The notes under the pieces were generated by a model, which made no database searches, was not told where the DNA came from, and saw only the letters and a program-made list of their open reading frames with translations. A stretch of 19,612 nt of DNA from JBEKYD01 sp049509915 (GTDB taxonomy: Bacteria; Acidobacteriota; Terriglobia; Bryobacterales; Bryobacteraceae): assembly GCA_049509915.1 (NCBI GenBank), contig JBEKZL010000138.1, positions 1 to 19,612 of the forward strand, read 5' to 3'. Position 1 is the stretch's first letter, and every line of letters begins with the position of its first letter. Both the position numbers and the translations under genes were made by a program. This document shows, in pieces, positions 1-7,248 of the stretch.

Positions 1-103
1 GCGCGGCGTGAAGCGCAAGACGAGTAACTACCCTCTACGCCCACGCAAGCCGATGCGCACCCATCGCATCGACATATCCAAGCGTATCAGGATTGTTAAG
101 TGA
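1..103 (+). CDS. C-terminal tail of an unidentified basic protein, possibly a transposase (5' end outside window)
   Basis: A reading frame is open from base 2 to a TGA at 101-103, giving 33 residues. The peptide is very basic (Lys and Arg make up more than a third) and contains the stretch RGVKRKTSNYPLRPRKP. From memory, tails of this kind (GVKRK-S-x-x-P-x-R) resemble the C-termini of some IS4-like transposases, but that is recollection and not a search. No start codon or domain is visible because the gene begins before the window. Nothing links it functionally to the homoserine dehydrogenase that follows after about 108 bp. The frame could also be chance, since 33 codons is short. Confidence 0.4.
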   Translation, partial: RGVKRKTSNYPLRPRKPMRTHRIDISKRIRIVK

Positions 104-144
104 ACAGTATTGGGGCTAACCCATCGCCAGCATCACGCAATTCC

Positions 145-166
145 TTGACTCCTGCGAGGGAGTCAG
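145..166 (+). terminator. Hairpin with a GCGA tetraloop between the left-edge gene and the homoserine dehydrogenase
   Basis: The arms TGACTCC (146-152) and GGAGTCA (159-165) are perfectly complementary. A T-G wobble at 153/158 closes a GNRA-type GCGA loop (154-157). It lies 43 bp after the TGA at 101-103 and 47 bp before the next start. No U-run follows on the + strand, so intrinsic termination is doubtful. It could also be a 5'-UTR structure of the next gene. Confidence 0.3.
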
Positions 167-211
167 TTTCGCCGACCGCGGCCACGCCTTCAATCCAGGT
201 AGAATCGAAAG

Positions 212-1180
212 TTGAAGATCGCACTGATCGGTTACGGCAACGTGGCGCGGGCTTTGCTGCGGCTGATGCGCGCGCGGCGGCGCGAGTTTCCTTTCACCGT
301 TACCGGGATTCACACGCAGCGCCACGGCACGGCGGTGAACCCGCGCGGGCTGAAGGCCAACCCGAAATTCGGGCCGCGTATCGAATCGGTGGGAGCGTTT
401 CTGGACGCCGCCGGCGCGGAGGTCGCCGTCGAGCTGACCACGCTCAGTCCTTTCGACGGGCAGCCCGCCATCGCCCACATTCGCAGCGCCCTGGCGCGCG
501 ATATGCACGTGGTCACCGCCAACAAAGGGCCGATCGCACACGCTTATGGCGAACTGGCGGACGAAGCGGCGCGTTTGGGCCTGGGCTTTCGTTTCGAATC
601 GGCGGTAATGGACGGAGCGCCGGTATTCAACCTGTGGCGCCAGACGATGCCCGGCGTGAAGGTTGTGGGCTTTACGGGCGCGCTGAATTCCACCTCGAAG
701 GTGGTGATCGAGACCATGGAGCGGGGAGGGACTTTTGACGAAGGGCTGGCACGCGCGCGGGCGATGGGGGTCACCGAAGGCGATGGCGCGTTCGATATCG
801 ATGGCTGGGATTCGGCGGCCAAGACCGCGGCTCTGGCCAACGTCCTGATGGACGCGCGCACCACCCCGCAGCAGGTCTCGACCCGCGGCATTGGCCGGCT
901 CACTGGCGCCCGCCTGGCCGAAATCAACCGCCAGGGAAAGACGGTGCGCCTGATCAGCCGGGCGCGGCGCACGGCCCACGGCCTATCGCTACGCGTGCGC
1001 GCCGAAGTGCTGGCGCGGACCGATATCCTGGCGTCGGTGCCCGGCACTTCCAATATCCTGCTTTTCCACACCGACCTGATGGGAACCTTTGGGACCGTGT
1101 CCATAGACCCCGGCGTGGAACAGACTGCCTACGGGGTGTTCAGCGATTTGGTCGGGATCGGCTTTCAGCGGCCTGAGTGA
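212..1180 (+). CDS. Homoserine dehydrogenase-like NAD(P)-dependent oxidoreductase, short form without ACT domain
   Basis: This 322-aa protein has the homoserine dehydrogenase layout: an N-terminal Rossmann fold with GYGNVA at residues 7-12, the ANK motif at 103-105, and then the catalytic domain. The catalytic segment reads TEGDGAFDIDGWDSAAK. Glu189, Asp200 and Lys204 have the same 11 and 4 residue spacing as the Glu/Asp/Lys active-site set of yeast homoserine dehydrogenase. The family reaction is aspartate semialdehyde to homoserine in threonine and methionine synthesis. There is no C-terminal ACT domain, so feedback inhibition by threonine is not expected. The start is TTG: a TAG lies in frame at 200-202 and no ATG or GTG fits the Rossmann N-terminus. 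The ribosome site is weak (AGG at 197-199). No other threonine gene is adjacent. The usual EADP is EGDG here, so an altered substrate is possible. Confidence 0.82.
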   Translation: MKIALIGYGNVARALLRLMRARRREFPFTVTGIHTQRHGTAVNPRGLKANPKFGPRIESVGAFLDAAGAEVAVELTTLSPFDGQPAIAHIRSALARDMHVVTANKGPIAHAYGELADEAARLGLGFRFESAVMDGAPVFNLWRQTMPGVKVVGFTGALNSTSKVVIETMERGGTFDEGLARARAMGVTEGDGAFDIDGWDSAAKTAALANVLMDARTTPQQVSTRGIGRLTGARLAEINRQGKTVRLISRARRTAHGLSLRVRAEVLARTDILASVPGTSNILLFHTDLMGTFGTVSIDPGVEQTAYGVFSDLVGIGFQRPE

Positions 1181-1181
1181 G

Positions 1182-1203
1182 AATCGCCTGAGGTCCGGCG
1201 ATT
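1182..1203 (+). terminator. Hairpin immediately after the homoserine dehydrogenase stop
   Basis: Perfect 7-bp arms AATCGCC (1182-1188) and GGCGATT (1197-1203) flank an 8-nt loop and start two bases after the TGA. The 3' side is AGCAGAGCG with no U-run, so this is a weak terminator or an RNA-end stabilising hairpin. A lone TATACT (1216-1221) downstream resembles a -10 box for the next gene, but I see no matching -35. Confidence 0.35.
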
Positions 1204-1255
1204 AGCAGAGCGCCCTATACTGATATTCGATGACGCTTATGGCGAGGAGGTTCGC

Positions 1256-2725
1256 ATGAATCGACGAGAGTTTCTGAGCGCCGCCGCTGTGGCTGGAGTG
1301 GCCGGTGTGGCACAGCCGGCGAAGGCCGCGCCTGCCGCCAAAATGGTGGGCATTCAAGTCGGCGCCGTGTCGTTTGTGGATGAAGGTGTCGAGAAAGTGC
1401 TGGATATCTTCCAGCAGTCCGCCGGCGTCAATACTCTCTTTCTTGCGACCTTCACCTACGGGCGTGGGATCGCCGGCCGGCAGATTCCCGGTCAGCCGCT
1501 GCCGGACCATGGCAAGCCCGAGCACGATACCGACACTTTCCACGGTGGCAGCTATACCTTAACTCATCCGCAATATTACAAAGATACGGCGATTCAGGAC
1601 TTCCGCGCGCCGGAGTTCGGCGATTTCGACGTACTCGAATCGGTTCTGCCGCCGGCCCGCCGCCGCGGTATGAAGACCATCAGCTGGTTCGAAGACGTCT
1701 TCGCCGGCAAGGGCGCCGGAGTACGGGGTATTGCCAAAGCGCAGGAAAAGCGCCTCGATGGAGCCAATGCCGAGACGCTCTGCTTCAATAATCCGAACTA
1801 CCGCAACTGGCTCGTGGGCACCGTGGAGGATTACGCGCGGTCGCACGAAATCGATGGAATCATGTGGGGATCCGAACGCCAGGGCGCCTTCGCCAACATG
1901 CTGGCATCCCGCCAGGACCCGGCTGCCGTCACCTGCTTTTGCGAGTTTTGCCAGCGCAAGGCGAAAGCGCGCGGCATCGACCCCGAACGCGCGCGCGAAG
2001 GCTTTCGCGCCCTGAGCGGATTCGTTCGAGACGCCTGGCAGGGGCGTCGCCCGGTGGACGGCTACTACGTTGCCGTATGGCGCCTGATGCTGCGCTTTCC
2101 GGAGATGTTGGCCTGGGAAATGCTCTGGACCGACAGCCTTCGCGAAACCTACGCCGCCATGCACCGGAAAGTGAAAGAGGTGAAACCCTCCATTGGCATC
2201 GGCTGGCATATCTGGCACAACAACTCCTTCAACCCGATCTACCGGGCCGAGCAGGATCTGTCGGCCATCTCGCCGTATTCGGACTTCCTTAAGATGGTGA
2301 TATACCACAACTGTGCCGGCGAGCGCATGGCCAACTACATCGGCACCGTGGGCCGCACGATGTATGGCGACGTGCCACTGCCCGAAGTGCTCGACTTTCA
2401 CTATCGCGTGCTCGACTACAAACAGGAAAAGGAGTTGGCCGAGATCCCCAAAACGGGGCTGTCGGCCAACTATGTGTACGAAGAGGCGGCACGCGCCCGC
2501 GCGGCCCTCGAAGGCGCGGCGACCAAACTCTGGCCGGGCATCGACATCGATATCCCGACCGCGGATTCCTCCAGTAAGTCGACTCCCGAAGGCACCGGGG
2601 ACGCAGTGAAGGCCGCGTTCCACGCCGGCGCCGATGGCGTCATCCTATCCAGGAAGTATTCGGAAATGAAGCTGGCCAACCTGCGCGGCGCCGGAGCCGC
2701 CATTCGGGAGCTGGGACTGGCTTGA
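1256..2725 (+). CDS. Tat-exported protein of unknown function, probable TIM-barrel glycoside hydrolase-like
   Basis: This 489-aa protein starts with a twin-arginine signal (NRREFLS, residues 2-8, then an Ala/Val/Gly-rich stretch to about residue 24). It is therefore expected to be exported folded to the periplasm. GAGGAGG at 1244-1250 sits 5 bp before the ATG and fixes the start. The body looks like an alpha/beta barrel. Strand-like segments are followed by acidic loops, such as ISWFED (143-148) and DGIMWGSERQG (200-210), where a catalytic acid would sit in hydrolases. Residues 227-232 are CFCEFC, a Cys-x-Cys-x-x-Cys cluster suited to zinc or structural metal. Similar clusters occur in GH42/GH10-like proteins of Acidobacteria and Planctomycetes (from memory). 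Substrate is not predictable. It converges on the S9 peptidase gene, with only 21 bp between the two stops. Confidence 0.82.
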   Translation: MNRREFLSAAAVAGVAGVAQPAKAAPAAKMVGIQVGAVSFVDEGVEKVLDIFQQSAGVNTLFLATFTYGRGIAGRQIPGQPLPDHGKPEHDTDTFHGGSYTLTHPQYYKDTAIQDFRAPEFGDFDVLESVLPPARRRGMKTISWFEDVFAGKGAGVRGIAKAQEKRLDGANAETLCFNNPNYRNWLVGTVEDYARSHEIDGIMWGSERQGAFANMLASRQDPAAVTCFCEFCQRKAKARGIDPERAREGFRALSGFVRDAWQGRRPVDGYYVAVWRLMLRFPEMLAWEMLWTDSLRETYAAMHRKVKEVKPSIGIGWHIWHNNSFNPIYRAEQDLSAISPYSDFLKMVIYHNCAGERMANYIGTVGRTMYGDVPLPEVLDFHYRVLDYKQEKELAEIPKTGLSANYVYEEAARARAALEGAATKLWPGIDIDIPTADSSSKSTPEGTGDAVKAAFHAGADGVILSRKYSEMKLANLRGAGAAIRELGLA

Positions 2726-2746
2726 GCCGCGCCGACTCTCCCGCCC

Positions 2747-4807
2747 TCACTTCTCAATTCCCGCCCGCACCAGCATCCAGGCATATTCGAACGCCTGATC
2801 CCGGAGATGGTCGTAGCGTCCGGAGGCGCCGCCGTGTCCGGCCGGCTCCATCCTGGTCTTCAACAGCAGCGGATTCGAGTCCGTCTTCAGCGTCCTCAGG
2901 CGCGCCACGTACTTGGCCGGCTCCCAATACATCACCTGGCTGTCGTTGAAGCTGGTGGTCACCAGCATGGCCGGATACGCGCGCTTCTCCAGGTTGTCGT
3001 AGGGGCTGTAGCTTCGCATGTAGTCGTAGGCGCTCTTTTGGTTGGGGTCGCCCCATTCCAGGTACTCGCCCACGGTCAGCGGCAGCGACGGGTCCATCAT
3101 GGTGCTCATCACGTCCACGAACGGGACCGCCAGGTGCGCGGCACGGAAGAGTTCCGGCCGCAGGTTGACCACCGCGCCCATCAGCAGTCCGCCCGCGCTT
3201 CCGCCCTCGATCAGAAGACGGTCGGGCGCGGTCCACGCTTCGCGAATCAGGAATTCGGCCACGTCGATGAAGTCGAAGAATGTGTTCTTCTTGTTGAGGA
3301 GCATGCCGTCCAGCCGCCATTGCCAGCCCATTTCGTCGCCGCCCCGGATGTGGGCGATAGCGTAGGCCACGCCGCGGTCCAGCAGGCTTAGGCGCACGCT
3401 GGAAAACGCGGCCGGCATGCCGATGCCGTATGAGCCGTAACCGTACAGTAGCAACGGCCCGCGCGAGTCTCGCGGGCGTGTTTTTCGGTAGACGATCGAG
3501 ATCGGGATGCGCGCGCCATCCCGCGCCGTGGCCCACAGCCGCTCGGTGGCGTATTCGGCCGGGTCGTATCCGCCCAGCACCTCTTGCCGTTTGAGCAGGG
3601 TGGACACGCCGGTGCGAACGTCGTAGTCGTACACGCTGGGCGGCGTCACCGGGCTCTGATATTCGTAACGGTAGGTCTGGGAAGTGAACTCCGGCGTGCC
3701 GCCGGGCGAGGCCAGGTAGGCGGGCTCGGAGAATTCAACCTCGGCCCAGTGCGAGGTAGTGAAATCGAAAATGCGCATTCGGTTCACGGCCTCGGATTTT
3801 TCGATCGAGACCGCGAAATCGCGGAACAGGTCGAGATCCACCAGCAACACCTCCGGGCGATGCGTCAGGAACGTTTGCCAGCGCTCGGGCCGCGGGTCGT
3901 CGTCGGGAGCCGTCATCGCGGCGAAGTTCACACCGGGCCGATTGGTACGGATGTAAAACAGGTCCTCGCGGTGGTCGATATAATACCGATGGCCGGTTTC
4001 GCGCTCGAGGAAAATGCGGAAATCCCCGCCCCAGCGGTCGGCGGCCAGGTAGCGCCACTCGGTCGTGTCTTTGGATTCCACGCCCACCAGCAAGTACCTC
4101 TTGTCGCGCGTCTTGGCCAGATCGATATCGTACAACTCGTCGGTTTCTTCGTACACCAGTTCGAATTGGTTCGTACCCAAGGTATGGCGCCACAGCTTGT
4201 CGGGCCGCTTGGTAACGGGGTCTTCCGTAGTTACGAAGAGGGTGCGGTTGTCGGCCGCCCACTCCACCCCGGTCACGCGCTCGAAAGTGTCGGGCAGGGT
4301 GATGCCGCTTCCGAGGTCCTTCACGTACAGGGTGTACTGCCGGAACCCGGTAAAATCCACCGAATACGCCAGCAGACCGTCGTCGTCGCTGATGGCCATC
4401 GCGCCAAGGCCCACGAACTGGTGGGTTTTGGCCAGCTCGTTTGGGTCGATCAGGACCTCCTCGGGGGCTTCCATGCCGCGTTTGCGGCGGCACTGAATCG
4501 CATACTGCTTGCCTTCTTCGGTGCGCGAGTAATAGAGAAAGTCGCCGCGCCGAATGGGTACGGTCAAGTCGGTCTGTTTGATGCGTCCCAGCATTTCCCG
4601 GTAGAGGGACTCGGCCAGGGGCTTGAACCCGGCGGACATGGCTTCGGTGTAGGCGTTTTCGGCCTCCAGGTAGCGGATTACCTCCGGATCGGTCTTTGCG
4701 CGCAACCAATAATAGTCGTCGCGGACGGTTTCGCCGTGGCGCGTTTCCGAGTGCGGATGCAAGGGCGCGACCGGGGGCGGAGGAGGAGTTTCGGCAGTAT
4801 GGCTCAT
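2747..4807 (-). CDS. ptrB: S9A family oligopeptidase B-like serine peptidase
   Basis: This is a prolyl oligopeptidase-family enzyme of 686 aa, the normal length for oligopeptidase B, which cuts short peptides after Arg or Lys. The N-terminus carries the family signature (HGETVRDDYYWLRAKTDPEV, then YLEAEN). A beta-propeller domain covers roughly residues 75-420 and an alpha/beta-hydrolase domain the remainder. The catalytic triad is visible: Ser537 in GGSAGG, Asp622 in SFNDSQV and His658 in GHGGASG. The motif RGGDEMGWQWRLDGMLLNKK is also typical. There is no signal peptide, so it should be cytoplasmic and probably recycles imported peptides. No good ribosome site precedes the ATG. It follows the GH3 gene by 128 bp, separated by a strong hairpin, so it may have its own promoter. 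Assignment to S9A is firm. Oligopeptidase B rather than prolyl oligopeptidase is judged from the N-terminal signature and length. Confidence 0.94.
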   Translation of the reverse strand: MSHTAETPPPPPVAPLHPHSETRHGETVRDDYYWLRAKTDPEVIRYLEAENAYTEAMSAGFKPLAESLYREMLGRIKQTDLTVPIRRGDFLYYSRTEEGKQYAIQCRRKRGMEAPEEVLIDPNELAKTHQFVGLGAMAISDDDGLLAYSVDFTGFRQYTLYVKDLGSGITLPDTFERVTGVEWAADNRTLFVTTEDPVTKRPDKLWRHTLGTNQFELVYEETDELYDIDLAKTRDKRYLLVGVESKDTTEWRYLAADRWGGDFRIFLERETGHRYYIDHREDLFYIRTNRPGVNFAAMTAPDDDPRPERWQTFLTHRPEVLLVDLDLFRDFAVSIEKSEAVNRMRIFDFTTSHWAEVEFSEPAYLASPGGTPEFTSQTYRYEYQSPVTPPSVYDYDVRTGVSTLLKRQEVLGGYDPAEYATERLWATARDGARIPISIVYRKTRPRDSRGPLLLYGYGSYGIGMPAAFSSVRLSLLDRGVAYAIAHIRGGDEMGWQWRLDGMLLNKKNTFFDFIDVAEFLIREAWTAPDRLLIEGGSAGGLLMGAVVNLRPELFRAAHLAVPFVDVMSTMMDPSLPLTVGEYLEWGDPNQKSAYDYMRSYSPYDNLEKRAYPAMLVTTSFNDSQVMYWEPAKYVARLRTLKTDSNPLLLKTRMEPAGHGGASGRYDHLRDQAFEYAWMLVRAGIEK

Positions 4808-4883
4808 GGCAAGCGCGGCTCGCGAATTCCATTGTGGCGCAGTTGGGGATTGTCTGCGTCAGCTAACAGGCCGGGGGAGAGGT

Positions 4884-4919
4884 GTGGGGCAGACCTCGAG
4901 AACCGACGGTCTGCCCCAC
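4884..4919 (-). terminator. Perfect 12-bp hairpin downstream of the GH3 gene
   Basis: The arms GTGGGGCAGACC (4884-4895) and GGTCTGCCCCAC (4908-4919) are exact inverse complements around a 12-nt loop. On the minus strand the structure begins 16 bp after the GH3 stop codon. Neither side has a U-run. It is either a terminator-like or mRNA-stabilising hairpin, or a copy of a dispersed palindromic repeat. Confidence 0.5.
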
Positions 4920-4935
4920 GGTCAGGCGCGTGAGA

Positions 4936-7125
4936 TTATTGGGGCTTGGCAACCAGTGTGGCGAGCGGAGTGTTACGTGAAGACCCGCCCACGAAGAACT
5001 TGTATTCTCCGGGCAGCAACTCCCACGCGTCCTTCTGTTCATTGAAAATGGACAGAAACTTCGGCTCCAGGGTCAAGGTCACGCTTTTCTGCTCGCCGGG
5101 CGCCAGGCGGACCTTTTGCCATGCCACCAGGCGCTTGGGAGGTTCCTTCGCGGCGGGAGGCAGTCCAGCGTATACCTGGACGATCTCGGCGCCCTCCCGC
5201 TTGCCGGTGTTGCGGACGGTAACGGAAACGCTGTCCATGGCGGCCTTCAGATTGGAGTAGGCGAAGGTGGTGTAGGAGAGTCCAAACCCGAACGGGAACA
5301 AGGGTTCCTTGTCTTCGGCGTCGAACCATTTGTAGCCAACCTTCAATCCTTCGGTGTAGTCGATATCGAAATCCGGCATTCGGCCGCCGCCTGGCGGTGG
5401 GAGCAAATTCATGCCGGGGATGGCCGGATGGGGCAGATCCGCGTCGGTCCTGGCAAATGTAACGGGCAGTTTGCCGCAGGGATTAACATCGCCGAACAAG
5501 ATGTTGGCCAAGGCCTCGGCCCCGCGTATGCCCGGATACCAGACCTCGATGGCTGCGCTGACCTGCCCGATCCACGGCATGGCGGCGGGGCCGCCGGTTT
5601 CGAGCACCGCGATCGTATGCGGGTTGGCCGCGGCCACGGCGCTCACCAGTTGGTCCTGGCTGCCGGGAAGGGTCAACGTAGGCAAATCGCGGCTTTCCGT
5701 GGTGGGTTGGTTGACAAATACGATGGCGACATCGGCGGCCTTGGCCACGCTTGCGGCGGCAGCCGGATTCGAGCCTGGGTCGAAAACAACCCTAGCTTTG
5801 GGCACCTTGGCGCGAATCGCCTTAAGCGGGGAAGAGGGAAACCAGACTTCCGGTCCGGCCCAGACGGTAGCGCCCGCGCCGGGCGGGTCCACTTGGGCCG
5901 AACCGCCTCCGGAGAGCACGCCGGTGTCCGCATGCGAGCCGATAATTGCCACGGACTTCAATGCCGCGGCGTTCAATGGCAACTGGGCGCCTGAATTCTT
6001 CAGCAGCACCATACCCTGCTCGGCGATCTCCTGGGCGGTATCAGCTCCGGCGAACGGGTCGACCACCCGGCCAAGCGGCGGGTTATCCACCACGCCCATC
6101 GCAAACTCCGTCCGCACGATGCGGTGCACCATATCGTTGAGACGGGCCATGGGGACCTCGCCCGCTTCCACCGCTTTCTTCAAAGTGTCGCCCAGATAGC
6201 GGCTGCCGGGTTCTTCGTTATCAAGCCCAGCCAAAACGGCTTTGGCGGTAGAATGCGTTGCCTCCCAATCGGAAATCACAAAACCCTGAAATCCCCAGGC
6301 TTTCTTTAACACATCGTTGAGCAGGTAGCTGTTCTCGCAGGCCCAATCCCCGTTCACTCTGTTGTAAGAGCACATCACCATTGCCGGCTGCCCTTCGCTC
6401 ACCGCAATCTCGAATGCCAGCAGATCGGTCTCCCTCATGGCGCGTTTGCCCAGGCGTACATTTCCGATATCGCGGCCGGTCTCCTGATCGTTGAAAGCGT
6501 AATGCTTCACGTCGCCGATCACCTGGTTACTCTGCAGTCCGCGAACGAACTGAGCCGCCATTTTTCCGGCCAGGATGGGATCTTCGCCCAGGTATTCGAA
6601 ATTGCGTCCGTTGCGCGGCTCGCGGGTGATGTCCATACCGCCGCCCAGCGAGACATTGTACTGCTGGTCGCGTAACTCGCGGCCGATTAGGTCCCCGTAG
6701 CGATTGGCCAACTTGAGGTCCCAGGTGGCGGCCTCGCCGATGCTGGACGGCAAAAGCGTCGAGTACCGGCCACGCTCGGCCGCCGCCCTCACTCCTACCG
6801 CTGAATCGGCCAACTGGAGATCGGGAACGCCCAACCGTGGAATGCCCTCCACCACGCCGGCTCCTCCGTTCGATCGAGGTCCGGAAAGCTCGAAACCGCC
6901 GGTGCCATGGAGCAATCGGATCTTTTCGTCCAGAGTCATCCGCTCCATCAGCAGATCGGCTCTCCGGTCGGGCGACAAGTTCCGATCGTTCCACGGACCT
7001 TTGAGAACTTCAGGGTGTGTTGGCCCTTGCGCCGGAACCGGGGTGGCATCCAGCCCCACCAGGATTGCGGCGGCCGCGACGGCAAAGGTCATTCCCACAC
7101 TGCGCAGGCTTAAGTTATGATTCAT
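4936..7125 (-). CDS. Exported GH3 family beta-glucosidase
   Basis: This 729-aa glycoside hydrolase family 3 enzyme has an N-terminal Sec-type signal of about 33 residues ending near VPAQG, so it is probably periplasmic. The TIM-barrel domain (about 60-350) contains REPRNGRNFEYLGEDP (168-183), KHYAFNDQE (207-215) and GFVISDW, in which Asp286 is the expected nucleophile. The second domain (about 385-615) contains TTESRDLPTLTLPG, where Glu477 is the likely acid/base. The link GYKWFDAEDKEPLFPFGFGLS (first 20 residues quoted up to L) precedes a C-terminal fibronectin-III-like domain (about 630-720). The family removes terminal beta-glucose or beta-xylose from oligosaccharides. AAAAGG lies about 8 nt before the ATG. 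Length and domain order match BglX-type enzymes. The gene sits downstream of the dehydratase/RraA pair and is separated from it by a strong hairpin. Confidence 0.95.
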   Translation of the reverse strand: MNHNLSLRSVGMTFAVAAAAILVGLDATPVPAQGPTHPEVLKGPWNDRNLSPDRRADLLMERMTLDEKIRLLHGTGGFELSGPRSNGGAGVVEGIPRLGVPDLQLADSAVGVRAAAERGRYSTLLPSSIGEAATWDLKLANRYGDLIGRELRDQQYNVSLGGGMDITREPRNGRNFEYLGEDPILAGKMAAQFVRGLQSNQVIGDVKHYAFNDQETGRDIGNVRLGKRAMRETDLLAFEIAVSEGQPAMVMCSYNRVNGDWACENSYLLNDVLKKAWGFQGFVISDWEATHSTAKAVLAGLDNEEPGSRYLGDTLKKAVEAGEVPMARLNDMVHRIVRTEFAMGVVDNPPLGRVVDPFAGADTAQEIAEQGMVLLKNSGAQLPLNAAALKSVAIIGSHADTGVLSGGGSAQVDPPGAGATVWAGPEVWFPSSPLKAIRAKVPKARVVFDPGSNPAAAASVAKAADVAIVFVNQPTTESRDLPTLTLPGSQDQLVSAVAAANPHTIAVLETGGPAAMPWIGQVSAAIEVWYPGIRGAEALANILFGDVNPCGKLPVTFARTDADLPHPAIPGMNLLPPPGGGRMPDFDIDYTEGLKVGYKWFDAEDKEPLFPFGFGLSYTTFAYSNLKAAMDSVSVTVRNTGKREGAEIVQVYAGLPPAAKEPPKRLVAWQKVRLAPGEQKSVTLTLEPKFLSIFNEQKDAWELLPGEYKFFVGGSSRNTPLATLVAKPQ

Positions 7126-7154
7126 GCTCGTAACCTTTTATTATCGCAAACGCC

Positions 7155-7192
7155 AATGGCCTCCACCGTACAATGTACCGGTGGAGGCCATT
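7155..7192 (-). terminator. Perfect 14-bp hairpin downstream of the RraA-fold gene
   Basis: The arms AATGGCCTCCACCG (7155-7168) and CGGTGGAGGCCATT (7179-7192) pair fully around a 10-nt loop. The loop and its flanks contain two GTAC copies, allowing an alternative small pairing. On the minus strand it follows the RraA-fold stop by 56 bp and precedes the GH3 start by 29 bp. No clear U-run follows on the minus strand, so it may terminate, attenuate or stabilise. Confidence 0.5.
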
Positions 7193-7248
7193 AGCGAAAG
7201 TCAGGGCCGATTGGGACTACTTCAAGCTGCTAGGGCGCGTGTTCGAGC

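Noticed and set aside
116..979. A 287-codon minus-strand open frame over the homoserine dehydrogenase
   Set aside because: The + strand frame has the full Rossmann and catalytic motif set. The antisense product is low-complexity Arg/Gly/His.
1216..1221. TATACT as a promoter -10 for the Tat-exported protein at 1256
   Set aside because: No acceptable -35 lies 16-18 bp upstream, and the position overlaps the downstream side of a hairpin. Not enough to call a promoter.
3584..4933. A 449-codon + strand open frame antisense to the S9 peptidase
   Set aside because: It is a shadow of a gene with an intact catalytic triad. The translation is Val/Gly/His-rich with no motifs.
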